Positions 43,854 through 53,155 are shown, counted from the first letter of the stretch. The stretch: 64,000 nucleotides of DNA from Shimia isoporae (GCF_004346865.1 NZ_SMGR01000001.1:62001-126000), one strand, 5' to 3'. Notes: generated by a model not told the origin, from the letters alone. A program made the numbers and translations.

Positions 43854-45542
43854 CTAGTCGGCATAGTGTTTTTTGCGGGACATCTTGCCGATGCCGGGGT
43901 TGAAGGAGTTTGTCGGGTCAACCGACTTGTAGTGATCCGCCAATGCCGGTTTCGCGGTGTAGAGATGCCCGACGTTGTGTTCAGCCGGATATTCGGCGCC
44001 GCGTTGATCGAGAATCTCCAGCATCGCCTTCTTGAGGGCCGCCGGATCGCAGCCCTTCTTCACGATGTAGTCCTGATGCAGCACGTGGCACAGGAAATGG
44101 CCATAATAGAGCTTGTGGCTCAGTTGGTTGGCGATTTCGGGAGGAAGCTTTTCTTCCCACTCGGCAGTATTGCGCGGCAGAGCGATGTCGAGGGCGAGGA
44201 CATCTTCCACGTCGTTGGGATTCACCGCCTGATATCGGATGGCTGCACCTGCGGCCGCGAAACGATTGAGGCCCGCCAATTTCCCTTCTCGGGCGTCGCA
44301 CTCGAAAAAGTCTCCTTCTCGTGCAGCAAAGAAGTTGCGCAGGAGTGCTTCGGCTTCGTCGATGCCACCATCATGGGTTTTCAGGATCAGGTGGTGCTCA
44401 AATCGGTCGCGGTAGTCCATCAGCCTTTTGGGGAGAACACGAGGCCAAATGCTTGCCAGTGCCTGCATGAAACGGTCGGTGCAGTTGCGAGGCATCAGCG
44501 GCCATTTGTTGAGGCGGGCGTCGATCGCGCCCTTGATGGCAAAGAAAGTCGGCAATCGGTCCGTGCCAAGCTTGTCGATCATCACCACGGTGTCTTTGCC
44601 ATACTTTTCGGAGATATCGAAAATTTCGCGGTGCATGTATTCCGCTGAGGTGGGCAGTGTCTCGCACCCGGTCAACAGACTGCGGCGTAGCTCGGCCAGA
44701 TCAGCGGCTTCGTTGGTGCCGATGTAGAACGTCTTTTCTGCGCCATACTCCGGATAGGTGTCGAGCCGCACGGCAAAAACCGCCAGTTTGCCTGCACAGC
44801 CACTGGTCTCGTAGAGACCCTTTGGATCGGCGTTAAATCGTGCGGGTCGGTCTGAAGCCACATCGCGGACGCGTTGGGCATAGTCGGTACTGGAGGCCTT
44901 ACGGTTCGTAGTCTCGACTGCGGTTTGTGCAAAGTCGCCGGATTGCGCGCGCGTCAGAATTTCCTCCGGCGTGTTGCCGAGATCGATGCCGAGATGGTTC
45001 ACCAGTTCCAGCTGGCCATCTTCGGCTATACGCGCATAAAGCGAGAGTTCGGTGTAGGCCGGACCGCGTTCTACAAGTGCGCCGCCGGAATTGTTGCAGA
45101 CGCCGCCAACAATCGAGGCGCCAATACAAGAAGATCCAATAACGGAATGGGGTTGGCGCCCCAGCGGAGCAAGCTTCTTTTCCAACGAAAACAGCGTTGA
45201 GCCGGGTAGGCTGAGAACCTGTTTTCCGTCATTGAGCAGATGGATTCCGTCCATCCGGCGGGTGTTGATAACGACGACATCACGGTCATAGGTGCCTTTA
45301 GGGGTCGAGCCTTCGGTCAGTCCGGTGTTGGCGGCTTGAAGAATGACGATGTGATCCGCGGCGACACAGGCCTGAAGCACTTTCCACATTTCCAGAAGTG
45401 TGCCGGGTTGCGCCACAGCCAGAGCAGCACCTTCTCCGGAGCGAAAGCCTTTGCGGAACCGTTCAGTGGCGCGAGGATCGGTTAACACCTGGCGTTTGCC
45501 ACAGATGGATTGGAGTTTCTGGATGAATGCGCTGTTGTCCAC
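43854..45542 (-). CDS. dld: Quinone-dependent D-lactate dehydrogenase (Dld type)
   Basis: 562 residues, close to the 571 of E. coli Dld. The FAD-binding domain has VILQAANTGLTEGSTPKGTYDRDVVVINTRRMDGIHLL and SVIGSSCIGASIVGGVCNNSGGALVERGPAYTEL. The membrane-binding cap and the C-terminal HKLYYGHFLCHVLHQDYIVKKG and EHNVGHLY follow. It oxidises D-lactate at the inner membrane face and feeds the quinone pool. GTG at 45542 is chosen because GGAGG lies 6 bases upstream; GTG at 45563 has no site. It is convergent with ccoS. Confidence 0.93.
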   Translation of the reverse strand: MDNSAFIQKLQSICGKRQVLTDPRATERFRKGFRSGEGAALAVAQPGTLLEMWKVLQACVAADHIVILQAANTGLTEGSTPKGTYDRDVVVINTRRMDGIHLLNDGKQVLSLPGSTLFSLEKKLAPLGRQPHSVIGSSCIGASIVGGVCNNSGGALVERGPAYTELSLYARIAEDGQLELVNHLGIDLGNTPEEILTRAQSGDFAQTAVETTNRKASSTDYAQRVRDVASDRPARFNADPKGLYETSGCAGKLAVFAVRLDTYPEYGAEKTFYIGTNEAADLAELRRSLLTGCETLPTSAEYMHREIFDISEKYGKDTVVMIDKLGTDRLPTFFAIKGAIDARLNKWPLMPRNCTDRFMQALASIWPRVLPKRLMDYRDRFEHHLILKTHDGGIDEAEALLRNFFAAREGDFFECDAREGKLAGLNRFAAAGAAIRYQAVNPNDVEDVLALDIALPRNTAEWEEKLPPEIANQLSHKLYYGHFLCHVLHQDYIVKKGCDPAALKKAMLEILDQRGAEYPAEHNVGHLYTAKPALADHYKSVDPTNSFNPGIGKMSRKKHYAD

Positions 45543-45660
45543 GATGGGCCTCCGCAAGGTCACTTTGGGAATGCTTGTGGTTTAGAAGAGTTCGTTCTCG
45601 ATTTCCATAGTTTTGGACAACTTTTTTTACCAATTTTCCGATTTGGGTTTTTGGCCAAAC

Positions 45661-45698
45661 AAAAAGCCTGCAAAACAAACTGTTCTGCAGGCTTTTTT
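45661..45698 (-). terminator. Rho-independent terminator of the carboxypeptidase gene (symmetrical)
   Basis: AAAAAGCCTGCA (45661-45672) faces TGCAGGCTTTTTT (45686-45698). The A/T runs on both sides make it bidirectional in form. By gene order it ends the minus-strand carboxypeptidase transcript. Confidence 0.88.
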
Positions 45699-45717
45699 GG
45701 TTAGCTTTCCGCGTCGA

Positions 45718-47112
45718 TCAGGACGGGCCGAGCGTATAGCAGGTGATTTGGCGCGCCTGAAGGCGGCGGCAGGCCAGATCTGCCGTTTCTTTCGTCATGC
45801 CCATGAAGTTGGCTTCAAAGCCACGGGAGTTCTTGACCACCTTGCGCAGGCTGCCATCAAGCGTCGACATTTCAGCCAGCGCAGTTTTTAGCAGCATCTT
45901 TTCGGCGGCATAACGGCTGCCGTAGCGGCCGACATTGATACCCCAGTGCCGCCCACCCGAAGTAGAGACACGGGTGACCACTTTGGGTTCGGGCGGGGCC
46001 TGTGGCACGGGCGTGACGCTTGCCAGAACGAGGCCGTCTTCTCCGGCTGCGGCCAGGAGCGCAGACTGAATATCATGTTCGATAACTTCGGCAGCCGCCA
46101 CGATGGTTCCCTGATTGTCTACAGTGACCTGTGCCACTGCCGCAGGTGCCGCAGGGGCCTCGCCGCTGCCGGGCCGTAGGCGCGGGCGTAGGGATTTCTT
46201 GACTGCGGTTGCCACCCGGATGGTTTTGCCTGCGCCCTTGGAAGAACCGGTATAGGCGGGCATAGCCGGTTTGCGCAGGGCGACGTGGCTTGCTGAGCGC
46301 GCAAAGCCGAGGTCAAGCAATTCGGCGACCTTGGCGTTCCGAGTTGCGGTGGAACGTCCGCCGAATACAGTGGCGATGACACGCTTGCTACCGCGTTCCG
46401 CCGAGGCCACGAGGTTAAAGCCTGCGGCGCTCGTGTAACCTGTCTTGATTCCGTCCGCGCCACGATAGGCGTCGAGCAAACGGCGGTTCGTGTTGTTTAC
46501 AGCTTTGATGCCCGCATGCGTGGAACGGCGTGAGAACAGGTTATAGTAGTCGGGATAGTCGTAGAGCATGTGACGGCCCATCGTGGTCATGTCCCGTGCA
46601 GTGGAGAGGTGACCGGAGGCAGTCAGGCCATGGGCGTTCTTGAACGTGGTGTTGCTCATGCCGAGCGCTTTGGCGGTGCGGTTCATGCGGCGGGCAAATG
46701 CAGCTTCGGAACCTTCGATGGCCTCGCCGATCGCTGTAGCCGCGTCATTGGCGGATTTGATCGCGGCAGCACGGATCAGATAGCGGAGCGCGATTTTCTG
46801 TCCGCTTTGCAAGCCGAGTTTGGACGGGGGTTCGGCGGCTGCGTTTCTGGAAATCTTCACTTTAGTATCAAGCGAGATTTCCCCGTTCTCCACCGCCTCA
46901 AAGGCGATGTAGAGCGTCATCATCTTGGTGAGAGACGCCGGATGCAGACGGGTGTCTGCGTTGCGAGAATGAAGCACCTTGCCGGATCGTGCGTCAACGA
47001 CCATCGCCGCATAGGGAGCGGCCATGGACACCACTGGCGCCATGATTGCGGACAAAGCCAATACTACGATACCTAGCCCCACACGGGCCGGCCATACACG
47101 CCGAACCTTCAC
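45718..47112 (-). CDS. D-alanyl-D-alanine carboxypeptidase (DacA/PBP5-like) with C-terminal SPOR domain
   Basis: 464 residues with an N-terminal signal sequence (GLGIVVLALSAIMAPVVSMAAPYAA). The penicillin-binding motifs are SLTK (HPASLTKMMTLY), SAN (IKSANDAATAIGE) and KTG (GIKTGYTSAAGFN). A Pro/Ala-rich linker leads to a SPOR-like domain (WGINVGRYGSRYAAEKMLLKTALAEM ... RRLQARQITCYTL). It trims the terminal D-Ala from muropeptides; the SPOR domain would direct it to denuded septal glycan. E. coli PBP5 lacks this domain and uses an amphipathic helix. Confidence 0.93.
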   Translation of the reverse strand: MKVRRVWPARVGLGIVVLALSAIMAPVVSMAAPYAAMVVDARSGKVLHSRNADTRLHPASLTKMMTLYIAFEAVENGEISLDTKVKISRNAAAEPPSKLGLQSGQKIALRYLIRAAAIKSANDAATAIGEAIEGSEAAFARRMNRTAKALGMSNTTFKNAHGLTASGHLSTARDMTTMGRHMLYDYPDYYNLFSRRSTHAGIKAVNNTNRRLLDAYRGADGIKTGYTSAAGFNLVASAERGSKRVIATVFGGRSTATRNAKVAELLDLGFARSASHVALRKPAMPAYTGSSKGAGKTIRVATAVKKSLRPRLRPGSGEAPAAPAAVAQVTVDNQGTIVAAAEVIEHDIQSALLAAAGEDGLVLASVTPVPQAPPEPKVVTRVSTSGGRHWGINVGRYGSRYAAEKMLLKTALAEMSTLDGSLRKVVKNSRGFEANFMGMTKETADLACRRLQARQITCYTLGPS

Positions 47113-47341
47113 GAGAACTGCCCTTTTTTCTGCCTCAAAGCCGCCGGTTTTCCGGTCTGGCCATTTGTTATTGGGAGTAAGGTTAACACAGTGGAGGGAT
47201 TGAATAAAGTCTATGATTTCGACGATTTGCGCGAATGACTTAAGGTTTGCCGAAGAAGGCGCGCGCAGTTTGTTTCAAGATTTTGAGGTCAGCACGATGC
47301 CAGCTACCACATCTGCACTGTTCGATCCCGTTCGGGAGAAA

Positions 47342-48043
47342 TCAGCCGATTTCCGAGATTAACGCGGGCAGTTCGCCGAGGTCGCCAAGGGTGCGGAATT
47401 TTGTTGTGTCGGCTGGTGCGTCGGCTTTTTCGAGCTCCCACTCCAAGCCGTGTGGTACGTGGGCGGCGTAACTGCCGATAGCGACGGCCGGAACGATGTC
47501 GGAGCGCATGCTGTCCCCAACCATCATTGCGCGATCCGGCCCGTCGCCGTAGCGGGTGAACGCAGCCTGATAAACGTCCGGTGTCTTGTGGGACACGATT
47601 TCCACCCAGGAAAACAACTCACCAAGTCCGGATTGCGCCAGTTTTCGTTCCTGATCGACGAGGTCCCCTTTGGTGATCATCAAAACCCTGTGAGTTTTGG
47701 CGGTTGCCTCGACCACCTCGGCGGCGTGCGGCAATAAATCAATCGGGTGCTGCAACATTTCGCGTCCGGACGCCATGAGGTCACGAATAACCGTAGCCGG
47801 TACTTTTTCGTCGGTCACCTCAATCGCCGTCTCGATCATGGACAGGACAAAGCCTTTTACACCAAATCCGTAGTGACCGACGTTGCGCCGTTCGGCCTCT
47901 AGCAGGCGTTCTTCAAGATGACCCGGTTCAACAAAGTCGCGGAGCAGATCGGCAAAGTGCTCCTGTGTCAGTCGAAAGAACCGTTCCGTGTGCCAGAGCG
48001 TATCGTCGGCATCAAAGGCAATTGTGGTGAGGTTTTGCGGCAT
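47342..48043 (-). CDS. HAD-superfamily hydrolase
   Basis: 233 residues. HAD motif I is AFDADDTLWHTE, motif II MITKGD (with the S/T of motif II as T), motif III K in SHKTPD and motif IV MVGDSMRSDI. A helical C1 cap (about 20-100) lies between I and II. The family dephosphorylates small phosphometabolites; the exact substrate cannot be inferred. The 229-base spacer to the carboxypeptidase gene shows no gene. Convergent features are absent; clpS starts divergently 92 bases away. Confidence 0.85.
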   Translation of the reverse strand: MPQNLTTIAFDADDTLWHTERFFRLTQEHFADLLRDFVEPGHLEERLLEAERRNVGHYGFGVKGFVLSMIETAIEVTDEKVPATVIRDLMASGREMLQHPIDLLPHAAEVVEATAKTHRVLMITKGDLVDQERKLAQSGLGELFSWVEIVSHKTPDVYQAAFTRYGDGPDRAMMVGDSMRSDIVPAVAIGSYAAHVPHGLEWELEKADAPADTTKFRTLGDLGELPALISEIG

Positions 48044-48135
48044 TGCGGACTTCCGGCGATCTGTGGCCTCTTTTCTAGCGCGGAGATCGCGCTATATAAA
48101 CACGAAACCGGAAACGCGAAGGGTGCAGACCGCGC

Positions 48136-48477
48136 ATGTCAAAGTTCAACTTGGTGATGTCTGACAATGATGACGAAGGCGAGGGCGATCTTGGGGTCGC
48201 TCTGAAGACGCGTGCCAAGACAAAGCGCCCGCCAATGTACAAAGTTATGTTGCTGAATGATGATTACACGCCGATGGAATTCGTCGTGCACATTCTTGAG
48301 CGTTTCTTTGGGATGACACACGCACAGGCGTTCGAGATTATGTTGACCGTGCACAAAAAAGGCGTCGCAGTGGTCGGTGTCTTCAGTCACGAGGTTGCGG
48401 AGACCAAAGTCACTCAGGTGATGGATTTTGCCCGTCGCCATCAGCATCCGCTGCAATGTACCATGGAAAAGGAGTGA
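48136..48477 (+). CDS. clpS: ClpS, N-degron adaptor of ClpAP
   Basis: 113 residues: an acidic disordered N-terminus ([24 protein letters not shown]), then [73 protein letters not shown] (the degron pocket) and HKKG..VVG are diagnostic. ClpS delivers proteins with bulky hydrophobic N-termini to ClpAP. clpA is not next to it here. Confidence 0.96.
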   Translation: MSKFNLVMSDNDDEGEGDLGVALKTRAKTKRPPMYKVMLLNDDYTPMEFVVHILERFFGMTHAQAFEIMLTVHKKGVAVVGVFSHEVAETKVTQVMDFARRHQHPLQCTMEKE

Positions 48478-48504
48478 TCCGTTCCACACGGATCACAAAA
48501 GAAC

Positions 48505-49488
48505 ATGTCCACATCCCGACTTTCTGTTGCCGTGCAGGAGCATGGTCTCTCTTTGCCGTCCGAGGGACGGATAGCTGTTTTCGCGCCCAGAGCCGATGCT
48601 GATTTAAGTGCGCTTGATCGTGCGCGGGTTGAAGTCGTACAGCCAGTGAAGCCGGATCACGATGTATTCGAGCGGGCAGGTTTCGCAACGGCGATAACGG
48701 AAAGCGGCCGCTATAGTGTTGCCGTCGTGATGGTGCCAAGAGCCAAGGCACAGGCAAAGGACCTGATCTCCCGCGCGGCTGCCTGCGCAGATCTGATCGT
48801 CGTGGATGGCCAAAAAACCGATGGAATCGACAGTTTCTTGAAAGAGACGCGCAAACGGGCTGATCTGAGTGGCTCGCTTTCAAAGTCGCACGGTCGGATT
48901 TTTTGGTTCGAAGGGGGCGAGTTTGGCGATTGGCTGGCGCCCGAAACTCAGGATGCCGGAGAGGGGTTTGTGACTCGTGCGGGCGTGTTCTCGGCGGATG
49001 CCATTGATCCGGCGTCGCGCGCTCTTGCCGCTGCATTGCCGCCAAAATTGGGGCGCGTGGTTGCAGATCTTGGAGCCGGGTGGGGATACTTGTCGTCGCA
49101 GATCCTAAAGCGAGACGGCGTTGAGGTCATGCATCTGGTAGAGGCAGATCACGTTGCTCTGGAATGCGCCAAGCTCAATATCAAAGACGCCCGTGCCCAG
49201 TTTCACTGGAACGATGTTCGGGATTTCAAACCGGGAAGTCGCGTGGACACAGTGGTCATGAACCCGCCGTTTCACACAGGCCGTAAAGCCGAGCCAGACC
49301 TCGGGGTCCAGTTCATACGGACAGCAGCGAAGATACTGGCACCGGCGGGACAACTCTGGATGGTTGCCAATCGGCACCTTCCTTACGAGTCGGCATTGCG
49401 CGAGTCATTTGTCAAAGTCGAGGAAGTTGCCGGTGATCGCAGCTTCAAAATCTTGCACGCGCAACGACCATCTCGCACCAAACGGTAA
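48505..49488 (+). CDS. RsmC-like 16S rRNA guanine-N2 methyltransferase
   Basis: 327 residues. It has a degenerate N-terminal methyltransferase-like half (about 1-165), then an active half with SAM-binding VADLGAGWGYLSSQIL, D/E of the acidic loop in HLVEADHVALECA, NDV in FHWNDVRDF and the catalytic NPPFHTGRK. This two-domain form is the RsmC/RlmG pattern, with m2G1207 of 16S rRNA the E. coli target. It starts 27 bases after clpS and may be cotranscribed. Specificity is inferred from architecture only. Confidence 0.85.
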   Translation: MSTSRLSVAVQEHGLSLPSEGRIAVFAPRADADLSALDRARVEVVQPVKPDHDVFERAGFATAITESGRYSVAVVMVPRAKAQAKDLISRAAACADLIVVDGQKTDGIDSFLKETRKRADLSGSLSKSHGRIFWFEGGEFGDWLAPETQDAGEGFVTRAGVFSADAIDPASRALAAALPPKLGRVVADLGAGWGYLSSQILKRDGVEVMHLVEADHVALECAKLNIKDARAQFHWNDVRDFKPGSRVDTVVMNPPFHTGRKAEPDLGVQFIRTAAKILAPAGQLWMVANRHLPYESALRESFVKVEEVAGDRSFKILHAQRPSRTKR

Positions 49489-49536
49489 TTCAGCGTAAGT
49501 TCGAGCGGAATCGCGACGGAGCATTGGGGATCGTTC

Positions 49537-50337
49537 ATGTCATTTTCTATTGCTGGTAAGACGGCGATTATCACCGGATCTGCCAACGGGATCGGTCTTG
49601 CGATCGGGCGGCACTTTGTCGAGCACGGCGCCAACGTGATGTTTGCCGATATGGACGAGAAACGTCTTGTGGCTGAACTGGGGGCACGGACCGAAGAGGG
49701 CAGCGTGCGCTATTTCGCGGGCGACCTTCGGGAGAAATTGACAATCAATAATCTGATCTCGGCGACAATAGATGCCTTTGATCAGGTGGATATTCTGATC
49801 AACGGCAGCCGCCAGGTTATCTCTTCCGAACCGCTCAATCCGGACGATGACACGGTGGAAGCTATGTTGCAGCAAAACCTGATGACGTCGCTGAAACTGT
49901 CACAGATGGTGGCGCGCCGGATGATCAAGCAGGCGGAAGGGCGCGAAGAGGGCCAGGTTGGATCGATCGTGAATCTCAGTTCAATTGCAGCACACCGTGC
50001 GCACCCTGATTTGCTGGGGTATTCGATTGCAACCGCAGCGCTGGACCAAATGACCCGGTCGCTGGCGGTGGCTCTGGCCCCCGAACGCATTCGGGTAAAC
50101 GCTGTTGCTTTTGGCTCCGTGATGTCCGCGAGTTTGAAGGACACGCTCAAGGACAATCGCGAGTGCCGCGCCGAGATTGAGGACAATACGCCTCTTGGTC
50201 GGATTGCAGCGCCGGGCGAACTTGTCGATGCGGTGCAGTTTCTGGCGTCAGAGGGCGCGGGCTTCATGACAGGGCAGATTGTGACGCTGGATGGCGGTCG
50301 GTCGTTGATCGATCCGGTCAGCACACCGGCGCATTGA
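49537..50337 (+). CDS. Short-chain dehydrogenase/reductase lacking the catalytic lysine
   Basis: 266 residues of Rossmann SDR. The cofactor loop is TGSANGIG (13-20), the usual NNAG is changed to NGSR (about 89-92), the catalytic serine is S149 (VNLSSIAA) and the tyrosine is Y162. The lysine of YxxxK is replaced: YSIAT places Thr at 166. The following helix AALDQMTRSLAVALAPERIRVN and the closing GAGFMTGQIVTLDGG are normal. Loss of the lysine predicts weak or no oxidoreductase activity. It lies directly before hemF, with the hemF leader only 17 bases, so it may be cotranscribed with heme genes. Confidence 0.85.
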   Translation: MSFSIAGKTAIITGSANGIGLAIGRHFVEHGANVMFADMDEKRLVAELGARTEEGSVRYFAGDLREKLTINNLISATIDAFDQVDILINGSRQVISSEPLNPDDDTVEAMLQQNLMTSLKLSQMVARRMIKQAEGREEGQVGSIVNLSSIAAHRAHPDLLGYSIATAALDQMTRSLAVALAPERIRVNAVAFGSVMSASLKDTLKDNRECRAEIEDNTPLGRIAAPGELVDAVQFLASEGAGFMTGQIVTLDGGRSLIDPVSTPAH

Positions 50338-50354
50338 TCAAAGGCAATTCAGGT

Positions 50355-51248
50355 ATGACCGATTTGATGGAAAACGAGCGCTCTCGCGCAAGTGCATGGT
50401 TCCGGACCTTACGGGATGAGATCGTGGCCGCGTTTGAAGGATTGGAGGACAGCCATTCAGTTGGGCCGTTCTCGGATGCGCCGGCTGGGCGCTTTGAAGT
50501 GACGGAAACCAAACGCGCGTCAGACGACGGGTCTGATGCGGGTGGCGGACTTATGTCAGTCATGCGCGGTGGACGTGTGTTCGAGAAGGTCGGCGTGAAC
50601 GTATCGACGGTGTACGGCGAATTGGGGGAACGAGCGCAGATGGCGATGGCCGCGCGCAAGGGCATACCCGGGATGAAGGAAGATCCTAGGTTCTGGGCGT
50701 CGGGCATTAGCCTTGTTGCGCATATGCAAAACCCGCATTGCCCTGCAGTACACATGAATACCCGAATGTTCTGGACACCGCATGCGTGGTGGTTTGGCGG
50801 AGGTTCCGACCTTAACCCCTGCCTTGAGTATGACGAAGACACAGCGCATTTTCACGGCGTTCAGAAAGCGCAATGTGACCTGCATGGGGACGGGCATTAT
50901 CCCCGTCTCAAGGCGTGGGCAGATGAGTATTTTTACATTCCTCATCGCAAACGCGCACGCGGCGTAGGCGGGATTTTTCTGGATGATCACAACAGTGGCG
51001 ACTGGGAAGCCGATTTCGCGTTCATTCAGGACATCGGGCGGGCTTTCCTGCCGGCGTTTCGGCCACTCGTCGAAAAACGCCGTGTGCAGCCTTTCGGTGA
51101 GACGGAAAAAGACGCACAGCTTGTGCACAGAGGTCTCTATGCAGAGTACAATCTGGTCTACGACCGTGGCACAAAATTCGGTCTTGAAACCGGACATGAC
51201 GCCAATGCAGTGCTGATGAGCCTGCCGCCGCTGGCGAAGTGGACTTAA
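50355..51248 (+). CDS. hemF: Oxygen-dependent coproporphyrinogen III oxidase
   Basis: 297 residues. Family marks are GGLMSVMRGGRVFEKVGVNVSTVYGEL, GISLVAHMQNPHCPAVHMNTRMF, WWFGGGSDLNPC, FYIPHRKRARGVGGIFLDD, and the C-terminal VHRGLYAEYNLVYDRGTKFGLETGHDANAVLMSLPP. It converts coproporphyrinogen III to protoporphyrinogen IX with O2, complementing hemN at 31368. The ATG at 50355 is preferred over the upstream TTG. It ends at a perfect palindromic terminator. Confidence 0.97.
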   Translation: MTDLMENERSRASAWFRTLRDEIVAAFEGLEDSHSVGPFSDAPAGRFEVTETKRASDDGSDAGGGLMSVMRGGRVFEKVGVNVSTVYGELGERAQMAMAARKGIPGMKEDPRFWASGISLVAHMQNPHCPAVHMNTRMFWTPHAWWFGGGSDLNPCLEYDEDTAHFHGVQKAQCDLHGDGHYPRLKAWADEYFYIPHRKRARGVGGIFLDDHNSGDWEADFAFIQDIGRAFLPAFRPLVEKRRVQPFGETEKDAQLVHRGLYAEYNLVYDRGTKFGLETGHDANAVLMSLPPLAKWT

Positions 51249-51254
51249 CACAAT

Positions 51255-51280
51255 AAAGCGAGGCATATGCCTCGCTTTTT
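51255..51280. terminator. Bidirectional terminator between hemF and a convergent gene
   Basis: AAAGCGAGGCAT (51255-51266) and ATGCCTCGCTTT (51267-51278) form a perfect 24-base palindrome, with T-run on one side and A-run on the other, suiting both convergent transcripts. Confidence 0.85.
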
Positions 51281-51314
51281 GTTTTTGAACTTCGGGTTTG
51301 GCGCCGCTTTGGGT

Positions 51315-51884
51315 TTAGCGCCGCTTTTTGGCCATGCGAATATCGCGGCACAACAGCCCATGCGCCAGTTCGATTTCATCATGGGCGCCGCGGATGGCGG
51401 TGATTTCATGGCTGGTGTCGTTCAGGCGGATGCGGAGTGCGGCCTCGCCCGGTGGCATGTCCGATCGGCGCACATAAATGCTTTTGACCTTGCTCAGGTG
51501 AATGCGGCGAGTGCCTTTTTGGCGGTCCTGACGGCTTAGAGCGCAAACCACGATTTCGCCTTTGATCGGGTCAAAGCTGATTTCGCTGCGATGACCGCGC
51601 ACCGCGAAATGATAAAGCGCCATACCGACCAGAGAAAACCCGATTGACAGCAACGCTTTGGTTGAGTTGGGGTCACCTACAAAATTGGCATTTGGCAGGG
51701 TCCACTGAACCAGTGCGCCCATAACCAGAGTCAGGCCGAGGAACCGAAGCAACGCCTCGTTCCGGCTTGTGTGGCGGAACCGTCCCTTGGTTTCGCTGAA
51801 CCTATAGCCGGCGTTCACCGGTGCGGCTGTTAATGAGTGCCAGCTGTCAGCACCCAATGTGCCAAGCCGAGTCATCGCGTTCAT
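51315..51884 (-). CDS. Small inner-membrane protein of unknown function
   Basis: 189 residues. After a cytoplasmic N-terminus (MNAMTRLGTLGADSWHSLTA) come two membrane helices (ALLRFLGLTLVMGALVQWTL and TKALLSIGFSLVGMALYHFAV) and a basic beta-rich tail (ISFDPIKGEIVVCALSRQDRQKGTRRIHLSKVKSIYVRR) resembling a PH-like domain in layout. AGAGGA lies 7 bases before the ATG. I do not recognise the family. It sits between hemF and hemC, 104 bases from hemC on the same strand. Confidence 0.75.
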   Translation of the reverse strand: MNAMTRLGTLGADSWHSLTAAPVNAGYRFSETKGRFRHTSRNEALLRFLGLTLVMGALVQWTLPNANFVGDPNSTKALLSIGFSLVGMALYHFAVRGHRSEISFDPIKGEIVVCALSRQDRQKGTRRIHLSKVKSIYVRRSDMPPGEAALRIRLNDTSHEITAIRGAHDEIELAHGLLCRDIRMAKKRR

Positions 51885-51988
51885 CAGTCCATCCTCTGTT
51901 CACGCCTCCAACAGAAGAATCGCCGCGAATCGTGGCCAAATCGTGATCGGATTGGCGCGTAATGATGGAAATTAACCCAGCGTCAGGG

Positions 51989-52948
51989 TTAACCGCGCCA
52001 CGAAAAGAAATCGGCTCCGGCTTGTGACAGCAGATGACGTGCCATCTCCATGCCGAGTTCGGCTCCGTCAGAGATGGATGCCGTGCGGTCGTCTGCAATG
52101 CTTTCGGAACCGTCCGGACGTAGCACCTGACCGCGCAACCGCAGAGCTGTACCGTCCAGTTCGGCAAGGCCTGCAATTGGGGTTTCGCAAGATCCATCGA
52201 GGGCAGCCAGAAAGGCCCGTTCGGCTGCCAGCCTTTGGCCTGTGGGCACGTCGTGTATGGCCTCCAGCATTGCCGCAGTCGCGCTGTCGTCCGCCCGCCG
52301 TTCGATGCCGATAGCCCCCTGAGCCACAGCAGGTAGCATGTCGTGCGGTTCGATAGCGGAAGAGGCCACGTCGGACATCTCCAGACGGTTGAGGCCCGCC
52401 ATCGCGAGGAAGGTGCAATCGGCGACCCCATCCTGCAATTTCTTTAACCTTGTCTGCACGTTACCCCGAAACTCCACCACCTTCAGATCGGATCGGAAGT
52501 GCAACAATTGCGCCCGCCGGCGCAGGGACGAAGTGCCCACGACAGCGCCTTCCGGCAGATCAGCGAGGGTCGTGGCGGATGGCGATACGAAGGCATCACG
52601 TGTGTCTTCTCGCGGCAGGTATGTGTCGAGCAACAGGCCTTCGGGCTGCGCCACAGGCATGTCCTTCATCGAGTGCACAGCAATGTCGATGCTGTGGCCA
52701 AGCAAGGCTTCCTCGATCTCTTTGGTAAAGAGACCTTTGCCGCCCAATTCCTTCAAAGGCTTGTCTTTGGCAATGAGTTGCGCGTTGTCCCCTGACGTGG
52801 TGATGATCACGATTTCAAAGGCATCATCCGGCAAATCAAAAGCGCCCATCAATCGACGGCGAGTCTCGTAAGCCTGGGCAAGGGCCAGCGGGGAGCCACG
52901 TGTGCCGATTTTCAAGGGCGAAGCGGGGGAAGGCATGGTCAAAGTCAT
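51989..52948 (-). CDS. hemC: Porphobilinogen deaminase (hydroxymethylbilane synthase)
   Basis: 319 residues. LKIGTRGSPLALAQAYETRRRL, TTSGDNAQ, GKGLFTKEIEEALL..DIAVHSMKDMP, GTSSLRRRAQLLH, FRGNVQTRLKKL and the dipyrromethane-binding cysteine in LDGSCETPIAGLA are all present. It joins four porphobilinogens into hydroxymethylbilane. The ATG at 52948 is kept, with an internal ATG at 52936 possible; neither has a strong ribosome binding site. It is divergent from hemE, and the spacer holds an FNR box. Confidence 0.97.
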   Translation of the reverse strand: MTLTMPSPASPLKIGTRGSPLALAQAYETRRRLMGAFDLPDDAFEIVIITTSGDNAQLIAKDKPLKELGGKGLFTKEIEEALLGHSIDIAVHSMKDMPVAQPEGLLLDTYLPREDTRDAFVSPSATTLADLPEGAVVGTSSLRRRAQLLHFRSDLKVVEFRGNVQTRLKKLQDGVADCTFLAMAGLNRLEMSDVASSAIEPHDMLPAVAQGAIGIERRADDSATAAMLEAIHDVPTGQRLAAERAFLAALDGSCETPIAGLAELDGTALRLRGQVLRPDGSESIADDRTASISDGAELGMEMARHLLSQAGADFFSWRG

Positions 52949-53106
52949 AGGCGTCGGTCTAATCCTGAGTGGACGGTCTGGCAAGCGCGGAAGGGTTGAC
53001 AGACCGTCCGTTGCGCGTGACCTAGGGAACGATTTCTGGCGGTGGAGACAGAGTGTCGCTGTGTCGGTGTTTTGATCGGATAGGGCATGCCAATCCACGG
53101 CGTTCC

Positions 53107-53120
53107 TTGATACATGTCAA
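53107..53120. promoter_or_regulatory. FNR-type box between hemC and hemE
   Basis: TTGATACATGTCAA fits TTGAY-N4-RTCAA with arms TTGAT/GTCAA. It lies 36 bases before the hemE ATG and 159 bases before hemC. It is too close to hemE for a class II start with a usable ribosome binding site, so it may repress hemE or activate hemC. A CRP-family homologue other than FnrL could also use it. Confidence 0.65.
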
Positions 53121-53155
53121 CGAGATGCATTTTTGGCGCACATATGAGGGTGAGC

